Below, in pieces: positions 51,699 through 64,000 of a stretch of 64,000 nucleotides of DNA. This stretch comes from Eleginops maclovinus (Eukaryota > Chordata > Actinopteri > Perciformes > Eleginopidae), in assembly GCF_036324505.1 (NCBI RefSeq), contig NC_086358.1, positions 6,728,268 through 6,792,267 on the forward strand, given 5' to 3'. The position numbers and the translations under genes were made by a program. Under the pieces are notes generated by a model. The model had not been told where the DNA came from, did no database searches, and saw only the letters and a program-made list of their open reading frames with translations. Every line of letters starts with the position of its first letter. The stretch's first letter is position 1.

Positions 51699-53416
51699 CA
51701 CAATTTTTGCGGTCCATTCGAAGTCCTGCAGTGTATTTATAGAAGCAGTAAATTTTGCGCTTTATCAAATAAATAATAAAACAGACATGGCCTGAAGAGC
51801 AAAAGAGAAAAGGTAATTCATACTTGAGTGGTGTCCATATATACGAAGTGCTTCAGAATATTGTGCGTGTCAAAGTGTATTTTCAACATTATGCTCTTAT
51901 GTTATATCAAATATCAAAATACTTAAAAACTAAGCAAATGGCGCCAAACTGTTTAGGTTATTCTTCATATTGCTTTTCATTCTCTCAGCTTTTCTTTGAG
52001 TTGAAAATTGGCTGAGAGCCTACACATTTCTTCTCCAAGTGCCTCCATGACAGAGACGGACTAAGCAGAAGACTTAAGATTCTGAGCCGCTGCATTTATT
52101 GAGGAGATTATCTGACGAGCGTTTAGCCAAAGAAGTGACCTTCCAGGAAAGTCAGTGATGAAGCGTAAGTCAATATCCAATATGTGAATTTATAGGTTAT
52201 TTTAGTATCTATATAAAGTGCAATTAAATCACAAAAATTCAAACATCTTTTCAAGGACAGTTTGAAAGCTCACATTAACAGGTTGCTCCAGGTTTTTCCT
52301 ATACCCTCACAGACCCCAAATCTCTCCCGCCTTTTCCCCTCTCCATCTCTGTCTACCTCTTTTTCTCCTCGGCTATGTTTCTCACTAGATGGTGTCTGAC
52401 CTACTTTCTCAGACTGCTGCAGTGCTCTTCCCCTCTGTATCATGAAAACACACACACTGAGCATCTCAATCACCCTCCTGTTTCCACCCCTATACCAGCC
52501 CCCCAGTCCTGGGGAAGCAGGATAGCACCAGTGGGACCTGCACTGGAGGCCCCCTCACTGGCTGAACACAGACAACCTTCATATGTACAAATCAGAGCAT
52601 GGAGGAGAGTTTTGCCCGGAAGTGAAATGCACTTTTTTTTTTCCCCTAGAGTTGCTTTTGTTCCTTAAATCCCATTAATAAAGGTTAATTCAAAGATTAG
52701 CAGCACACTTACAAAGGGATGAAATGGAGATCTATGCCTCAAAGTGAGCTGCAGTGCCTTTTCAGACCTTCATTATGGATAAAAAGTGGCAAAACTGCAG
52801 TGGCATCATATCTTATCTAAGTAGGCTACACAGGTGGAGACACAGGAGGGGGTGGACAGGTGGGAGGCAGACCAGACGATGCGGATCCACGCGTAGAGAA
52901 GCACAAAGAAAAAAAGTTGAAGTAATCCACCAGAAAGGGACAGAACGCCACGAAAGTCAGAGGAGGTGAGGGCCGAAAGACGAAATCTGGAGCGTAAACT
53001 AAGGTGCATCAGCGTTCTGACCATCTTAAAGTGATGTGGCTGTCATGCAAAGAAGACTTTTAGATAGACAGGGAAGATGACAAGCAACAACAGAATACAT
53101 GTTGATAAGAATGAAATAAACAAAAAAAAACTCAGGAGACTTAAGGCTAATAGGATATGACAGGCCTTAGTCCTACAAGTATCTCCTGTCAACAAGAGGG
53201 ACAGAGGGATCACTTTGTGTACTCTTCTTATATATAATACAATGTAGAAAATGTCCACAGAACACTGAAAGGAATAAATATGACTCAGAGCCAGTCAGTA
53301 AGATGTACTATAATATCAAATATACCCATTTGATGCATCCACCTGTCTAATTTAGCTTATAACTCATTTGTATTTGATTCTTTTTGTATTTATTTATATT
53401 TGTATGTATGCATGTA

Positions 53417-53911
53417 CACTGCCTGGCCAAAAACAAGTCACACACTCTAATATTCGTTGGACCGCCTTTAGCTTTGATTACGGCACACATTTGCTGTGGC
53501 ATCGTTTCCACAAGCTTCTGTAATGTCACAACATTTATTTCTGTCTTGCATTCATTTTTCGACAAGATTTTGTACTGATGACGGGAGATTCGGACCACTG
53601 TGCAGTCTTCTCCAGCACATCCCAAAGATTCTCAATCGGGTTCAGGTCTGGACTCATGTCTCATGCTCCCTGAACCACTCTTTCACAATTTGAGCCCGAT
53701 GGATCCTGGCATTGTCATCTTGGAACATGCCCGTGCCATCAGGGAAGAAAGAATCCATTGATGGAATAACGTGGTCCTTCAGTATATTCAGGGAGTCAGC
53801 TGACCTCATTCTTTGGGCACATACGTTGCTGAACCTAGACCAGACCAACTGCAGCAAGCCCAGATCATAGCACTGTCCCCCCACAGGCTTGTGACCTTTT
53901 TTGCGTCAGTG
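53417..53911 (-). mobile_element. Internally deleted Tc1/mariner-like element
   Basis: The left end, TA then CACTGCCTGGCCAAAAACAA, is a typical fish Tc1-like inverted repeat. The right end, GACCTTTTTTGCGTCAGTG then TA, is its degenerate complement. Between them, on the - strand, is only the C-terminal part of a Tc1 transposase: [20 protein letters not shown] (with the DDN motif of the catalytic triad region) and LQKLVETMPQQMCAVIKAKG. The reading frame shifts near 53815 and the N-terminal DNA-binding half is missing. A decayed, non-functional copy. Confidence 0.88.
53654..53905 (-). pseudogene. Tc1 transposase fragment, frameshifted
   Basis: Similarity to Tc1 transposase starts in one frame ([17 protein letters not shown]) and continues in another ([16 protein letters not shown] onwards), showing a frameshift near 53815. 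Only the catalytic-domain middle and, after a deletion of the segment that normally follows WFREHET, the extreme C terminus remain. It cannot encode an active enzyme. Confidence 0.85.
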
Positions 53912-53934
53912 TATATACAGTATGTATGCAGACA

Positions 53935-53957
53935 CATATATATATATATATATATAT
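53935..53957 (+). repeat. (TA)n microsatellite
   Basis: A short run of TA units immediately right of the Tc1 remnant. Tc1 elements insert at TA, so the run may be an expanded insertion flank. Confidence 0.85.
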
Positions 53958-54007
53958 GTAACTTTTCTCTATCGCAAAAACGACGTGTTACCCTGATTAT
54001 GTGTTTT

Positions 54008-54085
54008 TTGTGAAGCACTTTATGTTACCACTGTGTATGACGGGTGCTTTATAAATAAAGCTTGTTTGGATTTGATTTAATTTGT
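54008..54085 (+). mobile_element. LINE-like 3' tail remnant
   Basis: The motif TTTTGTGAAGCACTTTATGT, then GGGTGCTTTATAAATAAAGC, then TTGATTT-type units matches the ending (GTGAAGCACTTTG...GTGCTATATAAATAAA) of widespread fish non-LTR elements. No coding region is present. Confidence 0.5.
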
Positions 54086-55140
54086 AATGTCAAAAACACG
54101 GGATAGTAGGAAAATGTCATGTCACTTTTATTCTGGTCAAAGTGGACAGAAATAAATGTATTCGCTCAAAATAATGTAAATGATTCACAGAAAAGTCAAA
54201 TGTATACTGTATGTAGTTCAGCCTAGTATTCATAAGGCTCATCTAAAACTGAAATATCACGGCAGGTCTGTTTTGAATATCTGTCATGTGATAGAAAATC
54301 AATGTGGGCTCATGAGACAGCTCTAGAAAGATAAATCTAAGAGAGAATTAAGAAAAATAAAGGCTTGACTATATTTCATCTCAACCATTGTATCATTTTA
54401 AATAAACACAGATACATTTCCACAACAATTATCCCCTGATCTATTATTTTTCACTATTAAATTAACATACTCCCACACTGAAAGCGTTCTGTTCTTGTCT
54501 GGCTGGTACAGTATGATGAGCGGAGACACGAGAGATTTGTGATGAAACCGCCAAGCCTCCTCTGATTTGCAGATCTGCCCTCTTTCTCTAAATTACACTT
54601 TGGTGTCAGGTGGGATCTCTGGTGGGAAATCCTTTACAGGAAATAACACATCTGTATGTCAACCTCAAAGACTGATACGACAATGTAAAATACTTGCAGG
54701 TCTGAGAGGGCGGGAATCAACACTAGGGTTGCTTCTAACATCATGCTAATTGAAACGTTAACCTACTGTACTGTGCTTTGATTAAATTATTTTGACCATG
54801 ATGTAGTTAAAAGCCACAATACAATATTGCTGGTGATGAAACAAATGTTCATTCATGGTTTCAGTAATTAAATGATACAGTCGTTCACAATGGCAGAGCA
54901 CAGCGGATTACACATCGAATCAATATTGATCAATGCGTCACAGCAGCCAGTCCTTTTTAAATATGCAGCAGCATGTCGAGCAGAGATCTGCAGCATGATC
55001 AGGAAGTACCCCCCCCCCCTTCCCAGCACTGCTAGAGAATGTAACCTTAAGCCAAACATCAGGTGTAGATGACTTTGTGTGTGTGTACTGTATCTGCCTG
55101 TGTTTACATGTGTTGGCGTTATTGCCGGGCTCAAGTGTGT

Positions 55141-55142
<2 letters not shown>

Positions 55143-55219
<77 letters not shown>
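55143..55219 (+). repeat. (GT)38 microsatellite
   Basis: About 77 bases of uninterrupted GT repeat in the kcnc3 intron 1 region. Confidence 0.97.
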
Positions 55220-55220
<1 letters not shown>

Positions 55221-58200
55221 ACATGACTCACAATGTGAGACAAACAGCCTATGGGCACAGGAGGTGTGTGTGCGCACGCTTGCTGATCTCAGATAGTGAG
55301 AGGTAACTACATGAGCGCTGCATCGGGCTGATGGAGAGGGATGAGTGGAGACAAACAGGGAAAGAAAGAGGTGGAGGAAGATGATAAAAGGAGGAGTAGC
55401 AGTCTGTCACTTTACACTTATTTATCTCTTCAGGCACTTTGTGTCTGTTCTCTCCCTCCATCACTCTCCTCGCTGCAAAATGAAGGTATGCATGTGGACG
55501 GTCGTATGAATATATGATTCGGAGGCTCGGTATATTGTTTGAATCCCCTACAGTAAACGCCTGACACCTGCAGTCCAATGACCTTCGAGGCCCAATAGAG
55601 TCTCCCCTCGCTCTCTAGACTCTGAAATTAGATTTTCAAAGATCATCAACATAAATGTAAAAGAGCCGGAGTCAGAGACGGAGAGACAAAGAGAGAGAAG
55701 CAGAGAGAAGCAGAGAGAGAGAGAAAGAGAGAGAAAGGAGGTTGATGATAGAGAGCTTTTGATTGTGCTTCGACAGATGAATGAGGAAGAATGAGTGAAG
55801 GAATTGAGGTAAAGCAGATGAAGAGACGAGCGCACGAGAGAACACAATGACGTGAACCAATCAAGGGGAGAGAGCAGGGGCACCGGAGAGAGTGAGAGTG
55901 CAATAAAGAGATAGAGAAGAAGAAAGGAAGAGGTGTTGGGAGAGAGTGAATGTAAGCGATATAACCAAGGAGAGATTGTCGGCGGAGATATCAGCCCTAC
56001 AGGCGTTTCTGCATGCATGGCGGTGCGCTGCGCTCTTCCTTAACGGGACCCTAGTGGCGTTGTGTTTACTGCGGCAGCATCCAGAAGAGCTTTATCATTA
56101 CAGTATTACCACAGCCCTGCCTGGCTCTCTGTCACCATGACAACCACTGCGTTAGCCTCTGCTTTCAGGCACCAAGGACAGGACTAAGCCAAATACTGCT
56201 CCTACAGCTGGCATAAAGGGCTGAATGTAGAGGAGCAGAGCTGCGACTGTGAGATGGACGATTAATATTTGTGAGGTCGGAGGGGAGTGACCTTGACAGA
56301 GATATAAAGACAAATAAAGGAGTGCACTTCTGATTAACAGATCTGATGTTCTGATGGGATGTTTGATAGGCATTAACGTGAAGATCAGCGCCAGTCTTTC
56401 CCAGAGGTCAAAGCAAATGGGGGACCACTGCTGCAGAGTCAGCGAGGATAAGAAGACATTGAAGGATGATGTGAAATCGGCACGTGAATGAGGCATGACA
56501 TCTAAACGATTTGAAATACAGAACGTGTTCCTGAAGGGCAACCCGAGCAATGGGTTAGACTTGCATGAGGAAGATTAATCTATTATCTTAGGTGAACGGC
56601 TGCGGCCATCACTCAGAGACGTTTAAAGCAGCCACTTAGCGTGCAGTGTGAGTATAACCTTGGGTGGGTTACGGGAATACCCTTCTCTTTACCATCAACA
56701 TCATCATCATCACTGTTGTCATCATCGCCATTTTATTCTGAGAAACAGGGCAGTAAAACATTCTTGAACGAGACAAAGAGAAAAACTAAAATGTCAGAAG
56801 AGAGTTCGCTTTAGGGACATGGCGTGTGAAACAGACAAGTGGAAAAAACCAAGCGGAAAGGCAGATAGAGGAATGAACAGAGAGAGAGACAGCAATTCAG
56901 GAAAGATGCCTTTTCCTTTTTTTTCAGTAGCCTACTAGTATATTTTCTACGTGTTGAATTATGAATTACTTTAGTGGCTTTTAGTCGTTTATGCGCCCCC
57001 AACCCCAAGGCTTCCTCATGTGAGGTAGAGTTATCCTGGAATGGTCCATGAAAAGTGTCCAAGAGTCCACAGTCCAAGTCCATTCATTTCAATTAGCACA
57101 TGGAAAGCAAAAGGGCTAAACGGAACTAAGTTATTATTGAGGTTTTCGAATAAACTTATGTCTGACGAAAATAGTTACGTATAACTGGCACTCTATGTTG
57201 TTGGACCGTTATCAGGAACCTTAAAGTGCCAAGCTGATCATTTCTCCAACATTTACTTATGAGAGCCAAGTGAAAGCAGATACATATTGTGCTCCATCTT
57301 TGTCAAAATTTGTTTTAATTTATCTGGTGCTAGACCGCCCTGTTACTAAAGTTAGCTGCCTCTCTTTAAGAGCGTCAAGCAGTAGAATAAACACTATTTT
57401 GACTGCAGTGAAAATCAACAAATATGGATTAAAGGCAGATAAATTTCATACGATTTTGGGATTGATAACATGTGTCCGTTATCAATAGATTTTGACTTAA
57501 TTTTTTGAAAGTCACGACTGGAATCTAATCCAATAAATTGTATAATATGAATAACATTAGTGTAGGAGAATAGGGTAGGTGGAGCCCCCAAAAAAAGAGC
57601 AAAAAGTAGAGCTAATGTTGGACTTACATTCATCAGAGGGACACAAACACAACTCCAAATAATAATGATGTCGCTGCATGAGTGTAAAGGGGCAGCTGTT
57701 TGCTAACCTGAGTGTTTGTTGTATTGACTTAAAAGTGAATAATGTCAACGCTTGGTTGTTCCTGCTGCACTACATATACACTACATCCACAGTGATCTAA
57801 AATCGGACAAATTTTCCAATTCAAGGATATACAAATGTTGGAAATGTACCTGAAAATACCTTGACTACTGGATATTGGCATGAATCGGCAGCAGCGTTCT
57901 CTTCGTACTACATTAACATGTCAGACATTTTGATTCTGGGTGCTCTACCATTGCAGAATGGTCGAGATTTCCAGGTGCAATGCTCTGGTGACCGCTCAGC
58001 TAATTGTAAAGAGGGGATCCATGACAGCTGATAATAACAGACTGACAATAGAAAGAAAGTAATATCAGAGGAGATATCCAATTCTTGTGGGCCTCCTCCC
58101 CTCTTCCTGACCTACAGGAATGTGTTTCGCCCCCAAGGGAAATGCAATTGACTTTGGTGGAGGAGGACGTTAGTGTCCGAGACAGGAGAGGCCGTAAAAG

Positions 58201-61189
58201 ACTGTGAGCCTCTGTTAGGGGTCACCCAACACGGGACACTGCAGGATGATGAAGGGCAAGAGTGGTGAAGCGTGAAAAGGGTTGGGACTGGTAGAAGTAA
58301 AGGGACGTAACGGGATTGTTACATGTGTTGCAATATATGGTCGAAACACGTGTGGGCTCATCAAACACCTAAACGCATAAGGAGTAAAGGAGGAGCGACC
58401 GAGGTTAGAAGGAGTAGGGACTGAACTACGAGATATCATTAGCTTGAGCTCGGGGTAATCCTCGCGTATACTTTATTTTCTAAATGTTAGAAACACTGGC
58501 TCTGAGGTTAGGGCTCTTGGAAGTGATCCTGGTTAAAATTTCAATCATCACACGTCTGTGTTTCAGACATTCCCTGAATGACTCAACTCCTTGACACGCT
58601 ACAGTTGAATCGAGCTCTCCTACACACACACGCTTACTAAATACATACACTGCTCTCCAGTCGTCACAGTGTTGTATCAGCTCTGCAGCGTTCAGGTACC
58701 TTCGTTTTAATTCCTGCTGCAGTCCTGTCAAACCTTTCTGAAGACAAACAAACACTGTGTGGAGGTGAGTACACGTGTCATCTGCTTTGTATTCGGTCCG
58801 GATTACTGCAGCATGCTATGTACATCTGTCCTCACGACTCAGCAACCGCCCCCCCCCCCCTTCCTTTTCACCCATCCTCCCTTTTTGCCGCCTTATCAAC
58901 CCATTTTTATCAATCTTCGTATTGTTCGAGACACGCAAAGCAAGTTTGACAAAGCTGTCCTTGTTCTATTAGCTGTTTTGATTGATGGCATTCCACTTCC
59001 CCTCCCCCTCCCTCCCTCAGTAGGAGTCTGTAATCTACCTCATAGCTCCACCATAAAAAAAAGGGAACTCAAATGAGACAATCACAAAGGCCTATTTGGT
59101 GAACAACAGCACTACACATATTAAACTGTTCACCTTCCCATGTCAAAAAGCTCATCAAGATAAACAGAAAAAATGTAAAGTTTGAGAGAATGATCTCAAA
59201 AAACTCCCCCATAGGACATTCTGATACATTCCCATCCAGATTCACTCTCGAATCCGACCATTACTCACTTCTCTCGATCATGTTTCTATTTAAGGTAGCC
59301 ATTCGCTCTGCCTCCACTCCACTGCCACTTGGACAGGAGGGACAATCACGAGGAAGCAGATGGTCACACAGGAATTGTCCCAGTGACGTCCTCCAATGTC
59401 ATTTTCCAAGGGAATGAGCAGCGATACATTTTGACTGTTTGGGTGCCACGGGGTAACGACTGAACGCCTGATCAAGAAAACCATCTCCAGGAGAGAGACG
59501 GAAATCCTTTTCCAAACATTAATGCAGAAATACCTTACATATCAATCAGAGCGGTTTTGCTGCTTTATTTATGATTGTTTACTGCATGTTGGTTTGGAGT
59601 GTTTGTTGGTTAAGGGAGCAATTTCACGACCTCACCTTATGGTTTATGTATTCATTGAGAACATCATTGGCAGATGAAATGTTAATAGTTAGTTATCCTG
59701 AGTCCCAGCCAGAGTAGAAGTTCGATATGCTATCAAATGAGATATTTGCTGTTGCGTCAGGACATTTCAGCGAAAGAAAAATACAAAATGCTCAGCCATC
59801 TTTTTTCCGTAACCTTAATTAATTGAAGAGATTTTGATAGTTATTTTATTATTTAACACAAAGGTAGACCTGCAAAGATTAGTCAGCCAATCGATAAACA
59901 GATAGACAGAAAGATCATTTTTATTTGTTAATTATATTTTTCTGTTTCATATTAAATACATTTGGGTTTGGGATTTACAAAAAAGGTATTTTTAGGACAA
60001 TGGACTTTGACAAAACTGGCATGCTTCCCCACTTTCACTTAATAGACCAAACGATTAATCACAAAAAATATGTGGAAGTTTAGGAAATTGTTAAGTGAAG
60101 CCCCACTAAAAAGTACCAAACATGTCCTGGTGCTAAATTTCAAAGGTTATATTGTTATGAATATCAAAAAAGCTACTTGAATATATCCCCCTTGGATCAG
60201 GGAACCTTCCTAGTTTGCTGTATTAAAAACAAACAAAAAGGAGTAGTAGATACCTTAAACCTACCCGTTTCGATCCCTAAAAGTGATGACTGATTGGAAA
60301 GCTTGCCTGAAATATTACCTGCCAGCTAATTAACTCTCACGTTGTTGGTTTATGTCTTCATTAAAGGCATGTATTTGGGACGTTGCCCTGTGTGAGAGCG
60401 ATCTGCGGGGTTACATGCGGAGGCGTGTCACATGGAGTGATTTATCAGTGTGCTGTAAGTGCGAGTGCTCAGCTGAATGCTTTATGGGCGGCTACACTTA
60501 CAGAGTATGGGCCAGTGTGTAAAGGTGAGCGCACTGAAACTGATTTATGTTTGGCCAGGTGTTCAAGGGGGTCAAATGTGAGATGCATGTTGTGAGTGGG
60601 TAAATGTGCTTCTATACCACAGTAAGTCTCCCTTTAGTTACACTATGTGCTGAGTATTGCTTATGAATTATTGACTCTCTTAATGCAGCATTGGGACTTA
60701 TGATTGAGCATGCAATTAAATCTATTTTCTCCCTGTTAGCATGAGCACACTGTGTTCTTGTTTGTTTACACATGGTTGTGCATGTGCTGCTCTGGGCAAC
60801 TATAGTGCACAATACACCGTTCTCTTGTGTGACTTGACAAGATTTGCCCCATTTAGAGAACTCAGACTCCCTCAACTGTAATCGGCTCTGGCGCTGTGTG
60901 AGATCTCCACCATGCAAATTCTAGAGCATAAGGGCAAAAGGTTTCAGGGTTTACCACAAGGTCCGACTAATTGCCTGTGAGTACAATCATGCAGATGCTG
61001 ATTCAGCACTTAACCAGCATGGCTAAATGGACCGAGGCAGAGGAGGAAGATGGCTGGGAAGGACAGGAACTGAAGAAGAAGGAAAAGGTATTTGGAGTGA
61101 TGGGAAAGCATTTTTTGCAGCATAATCACAGAACATGTTAATGCTTCTGTCTGGAACGTAATGTGATACTTAAAGCAAAAGGTTGGTGT

Positions 61190-61600
61190 TTTGGAAAGTA
61201 AGCTTTCTTGCCAGGAGTTAGATGAGAAGATCAATAGCACTCTCATGTCTGCACGGTAAATAAGTAGCAGGAGCCGGCAGCTGTTTAGCTTAGCTGGAAA
61301 CAGCTAGCTTAGCCTTGTTCCGAGGTATCAATATCTGTCTGCCAGTGCCTTTAACGCGCACTCGTTAAACAGTTTAAATGTTAGTAACTTTAACTGCAAA
61401 CAGTTATGTGTGGAAAATGTTATTGTCTCTGAGCAGTTGCCAGGCTAACAGGAGAGTAGTGCGTTAATAGTCCTGGACCTGAAATAGTCTGGCACATGAA
61501 ATGGTGAACTTCCTTTTAGTTGTTTTTTTTTAACACAGATCAGACTGAGTTCCCACTTCTATCTTCATGCTAAGCTAAACTAGGCTGTTATCACGTATTT
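61190..61600 (+). repeat. Teleost interspersed repeat with TTAGCTTAGC motif
   Basis: The segment runs TTTCTTGCCAGGAGTTAGAT, GAGAAGATCAATAGCACTCT, CATGTCTGCACGGTAAATAA, then TTTAGCTTAGCTGGAAACAG and CTAGCTTAGCCTTGTTC. It ends with the inverted motif CATGCTAAGCTAAACTAG near 61567-61584. This block order (GAGTTAGATGAGAAGATC, CTCATGTCTG, GTTAGCTTAGC...GGAAACAG) is one I recognise from many percomorph fish genomes. The inverted TTAGCTTAGC/GCTAAGCTAA pair suggests a foldback-type non-autonomous element. Boundaries are approximate. Confidence 0.6.
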
Positions 61601-64000
61601 AAGTTGACCTACAGAAGTGAAAATGGTATCAATCTTATCTTCAGCATGAAAACGAATATGCATGGTTCCTAAAATATTATCCATTTAACAGCAGTACTTA
61701 TAACTACAGCCTTTGAAGTTCAATTCTTTTTTTTGTCCACCATAGACTTAAATTAAACCACATTCACATCTCGATTTGTTACACTACTGCAGTTTTAATA
61801 CCCGCCTTTAAAATGCTTGTTCTTTATTTACCAGAGGTCTCTGCCCTTGTTATGGGACATCGAGCATTCAGACAGTAAAGTACCGCCAACAGACAGTGCT
61901 CGGGTTACAGGGCAGCAAACAGACTTCTGATGATGCAAACACAACATGAGAAGCCCTGCGGTACGAAACACTGTCAGGGAAAATTGAAACAGAACACGGT
62001 ACATTTACCAATCGCAGGCACAGGAGGCAGGTTGACTAATTATCACGCCCCTGCCAGCAGCTACCGCTCGAGGAAAACAGTTTACCTTAATATACTTGGT
62101 GAGCACTTAAGGACACCTCCCTCCATCCTTTTTTCCTCCGTCGAGAGGTTTAGTGCTTCAGCTATTTTCAGACTAGTGTTCTCTAAAGTATTGCTTATGC
62201 GCTGAATGGTCATACAAGTGCATGGTCTCATCCTCTCACCAGTAATGGAGGAATAGATTTGCCACCAGCGAATGAAATTAAGGGCTCCTTTCCCTCTCTT
62301 TGCTATTTTCAGATGCAGCCCACAGGGAGAGGCACAAGAATGGAAGTGGGAAATAGGCCTTTGAGCGAGGTCGGGGTTTCAATGGAAACAGCTTGGAGGC
62401 ACGAATACAAAACCCCTCCGCTGAAAAGTTTGATTCAATGCATTTAAGACTTTTCAGGTCACAAAAGACCGTTTCAAATGACTGGGACACTCATATTCTA
62501 CATCAACATTTGAACGCTGTGCTTTTGTATGTTGTTTTTCGCATGGCCATTAATTGTCTTTGAAGCCGGAATTGCTGTTTGTATATCTTGTTTGTTTTTT
62601 TTAATTACACGGCTTAGTTGAATACTCAATTCTGATTGGTCTATTTGAACATTCCAGAGGTTGTTTATTGTTGCTAACATGCCGCTGCTAAGGAGAACAG
62701 ACTGTTGCTAAGGAGAATCAAGGGTCGTATCAATCCGCAGAAAGAAGTCCGGTAAATTTAACGTCAGATGTTGACAGCAAATACACATTTTCTCCATCAG
62801 AAAACAACATGGAATACTTTTTGAATATGTATTTGGCGTCTCTGTGTTCTTCTTGTGTTGCACACTATCCCTCACATTTTTTATGATATTCTAGTAGTGG
62901 CTGTTTAGGACTGTTTCCGACCCATGTGATCAAATAATGTGTAATAAGTCTTTAGTATTTTATTGAAAAAGAAAAAATAGATTCAATTGTTTCCAAAATT
63001 CTAAACGTTATTTTATCCAACAAAATGTTCTGCTTCAATCCACAATTATTTTCATTTATGTAGCACTTTATTCAAATTGAAGACTTTGTTTCAGGGATGT
63101 TTTATTTATTTTTAGGGTTATGACGTCATTAAAAATTCAAAGCTTTCTTCAAAAACCTTGATGGAAGCTTTGGATGTAAAAAAAAAGAAGAAGACATTGA
63201 TACAAGTCTCGAAAGACTCTAAGGTTCATGACAGAAATGTTCTACACTTTTAAAGTAGAAAGACGACGTTGATGCAGTTTTAGGGTCAGGCGCACCTTTT
63301 TTGGGATACAGGTAATGATAGTAGCAGCTGTGATGTTAACCCTCCCTGGAGCATAATTGGTAAACCTAGTAACAGAGGAAGAAGTCAAAGTAGAGTCCAG
63401 TATTTGCTAGGGTCACCTTCACCACAGTTCACATTAGGCTCCAACCAGAATGGGGATGTACAGGATGAGAAACTGTATGTGGCTCTGTGGTTAAAAAAAA
63501 CACACTAGTGCAACAAATTCTGAGCTTGTTTATGACATAAAAAAAGAAAGTCTAACACTAATCACAATCAAAGAGGAAAGTATGTTTTTATTGACTACAA
63601 TTGAGGTGTTTTACGTGACCTAAAACTGGAGTCTTGCATTCCCCTGGGGGGCATTAAAGCTTTATTATCTGTCCTTTTTAGGATAATTTTAACTGTTGTT
63701 TTTGTGTTGTTTCTGTTTTCCTTTTTGTGTCCTTGAGAACCTTTCTTTGTCTCAGGTCTCTCTTATAAAACAGATTTTAATCAAAATGAGACATGCATGA
63801 ATAAATAAAGATAACATAAATGAATGAACTGACCATGTAAAGAAGTAAAAACACTACTTTTGTCTTTCCAAAGCCACACAGAACTCTTTCTCACAAGGTT
63901 TTCTTCCTTAAAAAGGTAACAAAATGTCCCTGAAAAAAGGGGCAACATCGGCCAGATCCTGCTTGGGCCATCTCCTCTGAAATCTATTAAAAGATCTCTT

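Larger units (their letters stand above)
49749..64000 (-). other. kcnc3: kcnc3 intron 1 / upstream region
   Basis: 14.25 kb with no T1-domain exon on either strand, so if the gene is intact this is intron sequence to beyond the window end. It contains (GT)n tracts, a deleted Tc1 element, a LINE-like tail, a TTAGCTTAGC-type repeat, a purine-rich stretch at 55660-55740 and C12-C13 runs at about 55009 and 58849. No RNA gene was recognised. Confidence 0.6.

Noticed and set aside
55548..56018. 156-codon - strand open frame rich in Ser and Leu
   Set aside because: It is produced by the purine-rich low-complexity tract on the + strand.
58480..58755. 91-codon - strand open frame, the most protein-like frame in 55-64 kb
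   Set aside because: It starts at a non-ATG codon, matches no family I recognise and shows no convincing exon structure. A homology search would settle it.

Overview
This is ordinary vertebrate nuclear DNA, almost certainly from a ray-finned (teleost, probably percomorph) fish. Genes are split by GT-AG introns, (CA/GT)n microsatellites are abundant, and the mobile-element relics (Tc1-like, hAT-type MITE, LINE-like 3' tails, a TTAGCTTAGC-containing repeat) are of kinds common in bony fish. I see no prokaryotic, viral or CRISPR content. By exon-by-exon translation I can support four genes: ppfia3 (liprin-alpha-3, + strand), fgf21 (+), kcna7 (Kv1.7, - strand) and the 3' part of kcnc3 (Kv3.3, - strand). 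The human orthologues of all four lie on chromosome 19q13.3, so the window looks like a conserved synteny block. That synteny also supports naming the FGF gene fgf21 rather than fgf19.

Layout. 1-659: upstream or 5' UTR DNA. 663-14823: ppfia3, 30 coding exons, 1,233 residues, with the coiled-coil N-terminal half, a Ser-rich linker, three SAM domains and a C-terminal VRTYSC PDZ ligand. About 14.8-16.3 kb: its probable 3' UTR. 18345-19573: fgf21, with a TATA box, four coding exons and an AU-rich 3' end. 20467-24922: kcna7 on the opposite strand, two coding exons, converging on fgf21. 25-39 kb: no recognisable exon; it holds a hAT-type MITE at 35450-35804 and probably the long kcnc3 3' UTR. 39035-49748: kcnc3 exons 2, 3 and two alternative terminal exons. 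49.7-64 kb: kcnc3 intron 1 or upstream DNA with a deleted Tc1 element and other repeats; the exon encoding the Kv3 T1 domain is not in the window.

The genes have no common pathway. Liprin-alpha organises presynaptic active zones, Kv3.3 is a fast neuronal potassium channel, Kv1.7 is a Shaker-type channel, and Fgf21 is a secreted metabolic hormone.

No new multi-gene system is evident. The most interesting structure concerns splicing. Both alternative last exons of kcnc3, and a 27-nt microexon of ppfia3, are preceded by stretches of more than 300 nt (about 374, 326 and 312 nt) with no AG dinucleotide on the transcribed strand. That is the signature of distant branch points and regulated splicing. 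The ppfia3 stretch also holds a perfect (CA)67 tract. Secondary points are an additional 104-nt intron in the first coding part of fgf21, a charged N-terminal extension on kcna7, and tandem splice sites in ppfia3.
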